Shown here in pieces: positions 28,147 to 28,915 of a stretch of DNA of 28,915 nt; positions within the stretch are counted from its first letter, which is position 1; each line of letters begins with the position of its first letter. The position numbers and the translations under genes were made by a program. The notes under the pieces were generated by a model that searched no databases, was not told the origin of the DNA, and was given only the letters and a program-made list of their open reading frames with translations. This DNA comes from an uncultured Collinsella sp. GTDB taxonomy: Bacteria > Actinomycetota > Coriobacteriia > Coriobacteriales > Coriobacteriaceae. The stretch lies in the NCBI GenBank assembly GCA_958354105.1, contig CATWVA010000024.1, positions 1 to 28,915 of the forward strand, written 5' to 3'.

Positions 28147-28915
28147 ATGCTCTTCGGACGCGAGTTCTCCCGCAAGCAGGTCTGCGCGGCTGGTGCCGGG
28201 CTTGTCTGCGCCGCGCTCCTCATCGGTGGCGGCGGCTATGCGCTTGCACATGCCGGATGGGGAGTAGGGTCGAACACTCCTGCGGTGTCCCAGTCAAGGG
28301 ACGATGAGAAGCAGGACATGGTACTTACCCTTGAGGTAAAGGCCGACGGCTGGGATGCGGACACTTCCACGCCCGTTATCGCCCATATAGAGGATGCGAA
28401 CGGGAAGGTGGACTTCTACACCGCCATCGCCGCGAACAAGCAGGTGACCGTGAAGGTCGGCAAGTCCGGCACCTACACCGTCACCCTCATCCCGCCGGTG
28501 AACGCGAACGGCTCTACCTACAAGGCCGCGTCCAGTGAGATCGCTGCCGTGAAGACCGATGGGAAGGCGGGCGGTACCGTCATCGCGCTTGAGAAGGTAG
28601 ATGCGGACAAGGTGACGAAAGATGACCTGACGGCCATTGCCAAGGACGTTGCGGAAGCCGTGAAGAAGGGCGATTCCACCCTGACCGGAGACAAGGGCGC
28701 TGAGGTCGTGAAGAAGTTCGAGGACAACATCAAGAAGAACCCGAACGCCGATGCCGATGCCGTCGAGAAGGAGAGCGAAAAGGCGCAGGAGACGGCCAAG
28801 GAAGAGAAGTCCGATGCGAAGACACCGGAGACCTCCGACAACAAGAAGAACGATTCAGGCTCATCCAACGGCTCCAAGAAGGATAATGGGAACAGCGGTT
28901 CCGACAGCAAGCCGA
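28147..28915 (+). CDS. Signal-anchored, Lys/Asp/Ser-rich surface protein (partial, runs off the window)
   Basis: At least 256 aa with no stop before the window end. The N terminus has basic residues and a hydrophobic segment (about 12-34; VCAAGAGLVCAALLIGGGGYALA), a signal peptide or membrane anchor. Residues about 55-135 look like a beta-rich domain (MVLTLEVKADGW, KVDFYTAIAANKQVTVKVGKSGTYTVTL). From about 190 it is a low-complexity Lys/Glu/Asp/Ser/Asn spacer. AAAGGA (28134-28139) precedes ATG 28147. A cell-wall-spanning stalk leading to a further domain outside the window is likely; function not assigned. Confidence 0.7.
   Translation, partial: MLFGREFSRKQVCAAGAGLVCAALLIGGGGYALAHAGWGVGSNTPAVSQSRDDEKQDMVLTLEVKADGWDADTSTPVIAHIEDANGKVDFYTAIAANKQVTVKVGKSGTYTVTLIPPVNANGSTYKAASSEIAAVKTDGKAGGTVIALEKVDADKVTKDDLTAIAKDVAEAVKKGDSTLTGDKGAEVVKKFEDNIKKNPNADADAVEKESEKAQETAKEEKSDAKTPETSDNKKNDSGSSNGSKKDNGNSGSDSKP

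Larger units (their letters stand above)
18654..28915. mobile_element. Integrative conjugative or mobilizable element (left part, continues past the window)
   Basis: The tRNA-Thr fragment, integrase, excisionase-like protein, MobC-like protein, relaxase and VirD4-type coupling protein are all present in one direction. No VirB4-like ATPase or other type IV secretion genes are visible, so self-transfer cannot be judged from this window. Core mobilization genes are much richer in GC than the flanking chromosome, while 24.6-25.6 kb and the region after 26.94 kb are not. This points to a mosaic. No second att copy occurs in the window. Confidence 0.82.

Noticed and set aside
1..28915. CRISPR array or rRNA genes
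   Set aside because: No regularly spaced identical repeats with unique spacers and no rRNA-like sequence were seen; the tandem repeats found have only two or three units.

Overview
The window looks like a chromosomal segment of a gut Coriobacteriia species, most likely Collinsella or a close relative. This is inferred from the GC-rich codon use and the protein resemblances; no database was searched. The left two thirds is ordinary chromosome. From about 18.65 kb rightward it is one end of an integrated conjugative or mobilizable element that runs off the window.

Layout, chromosomal part. asnS (185-1588) is followed by a WYL-type regulator (1838-2623) and a three-gene ABC importer (binding lipoprotein, permease, ATPase; 2784-5679) of the type linked to aromatic amino acids. 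Next come an MscS-type channel (5887-6654) and a coupled pair: a ParB-like/BMP fusion protein and a metallophosphoesterase (6748-9371). The minus-strand block 9497-13876 is a translation and transcription cluster. In transcription order it reads tRNA-Tyr, tRNA-Thr, tRNA-Met, tuf, rpmG, tRNA-Trp, secE, nusG, rplK, rplA. Two promoters in this block share an 18-bp identical stretch over their -35 regions. A sugar cassette follows (14307-18120): an RpiR/SIS regulator divergent from a GH1 phospho-beta-glycosidase and a PTS EIIBC permease. This cassette is bracketed by related intergenic repeats.

Layout, mobile element. A 43-nt 3' fragment of a tRNA-Thr(TGT) gene at 18654-18696 marks the attachment site. 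It is followed by a tyrosine integrase, an excisionase-like HTH protein, a 52-aa protein, a MobC-like accessory protein, a relaxase and a VirD4-type coupling protein. The mobilization genes are very GC-rich. An AT-richer cargo island (about 24.6-25.6 kb) is embedded among them. It encodes an SdpI-like DUF1648 membrane protein divergent from a short reading frame whose N-terminal part resembles peptide-leader regions. Two GC-rich genes (one DUF2958), an untranslated stretch with competing hairpins, an XRE repressor with tandem operator repeats, and small, membrane and surface proteins complete the visible part.

The observations most worth checking are: a family of four stem-loops with a conserved GGGACA core placed at gene ends; the SdpI-like cargo island; the competing-hairpin region at 26.64-26.82 kb; the ParB-like/BMP fusion; and the shared promoter block of the tRNA-tuf and rpmG operons.
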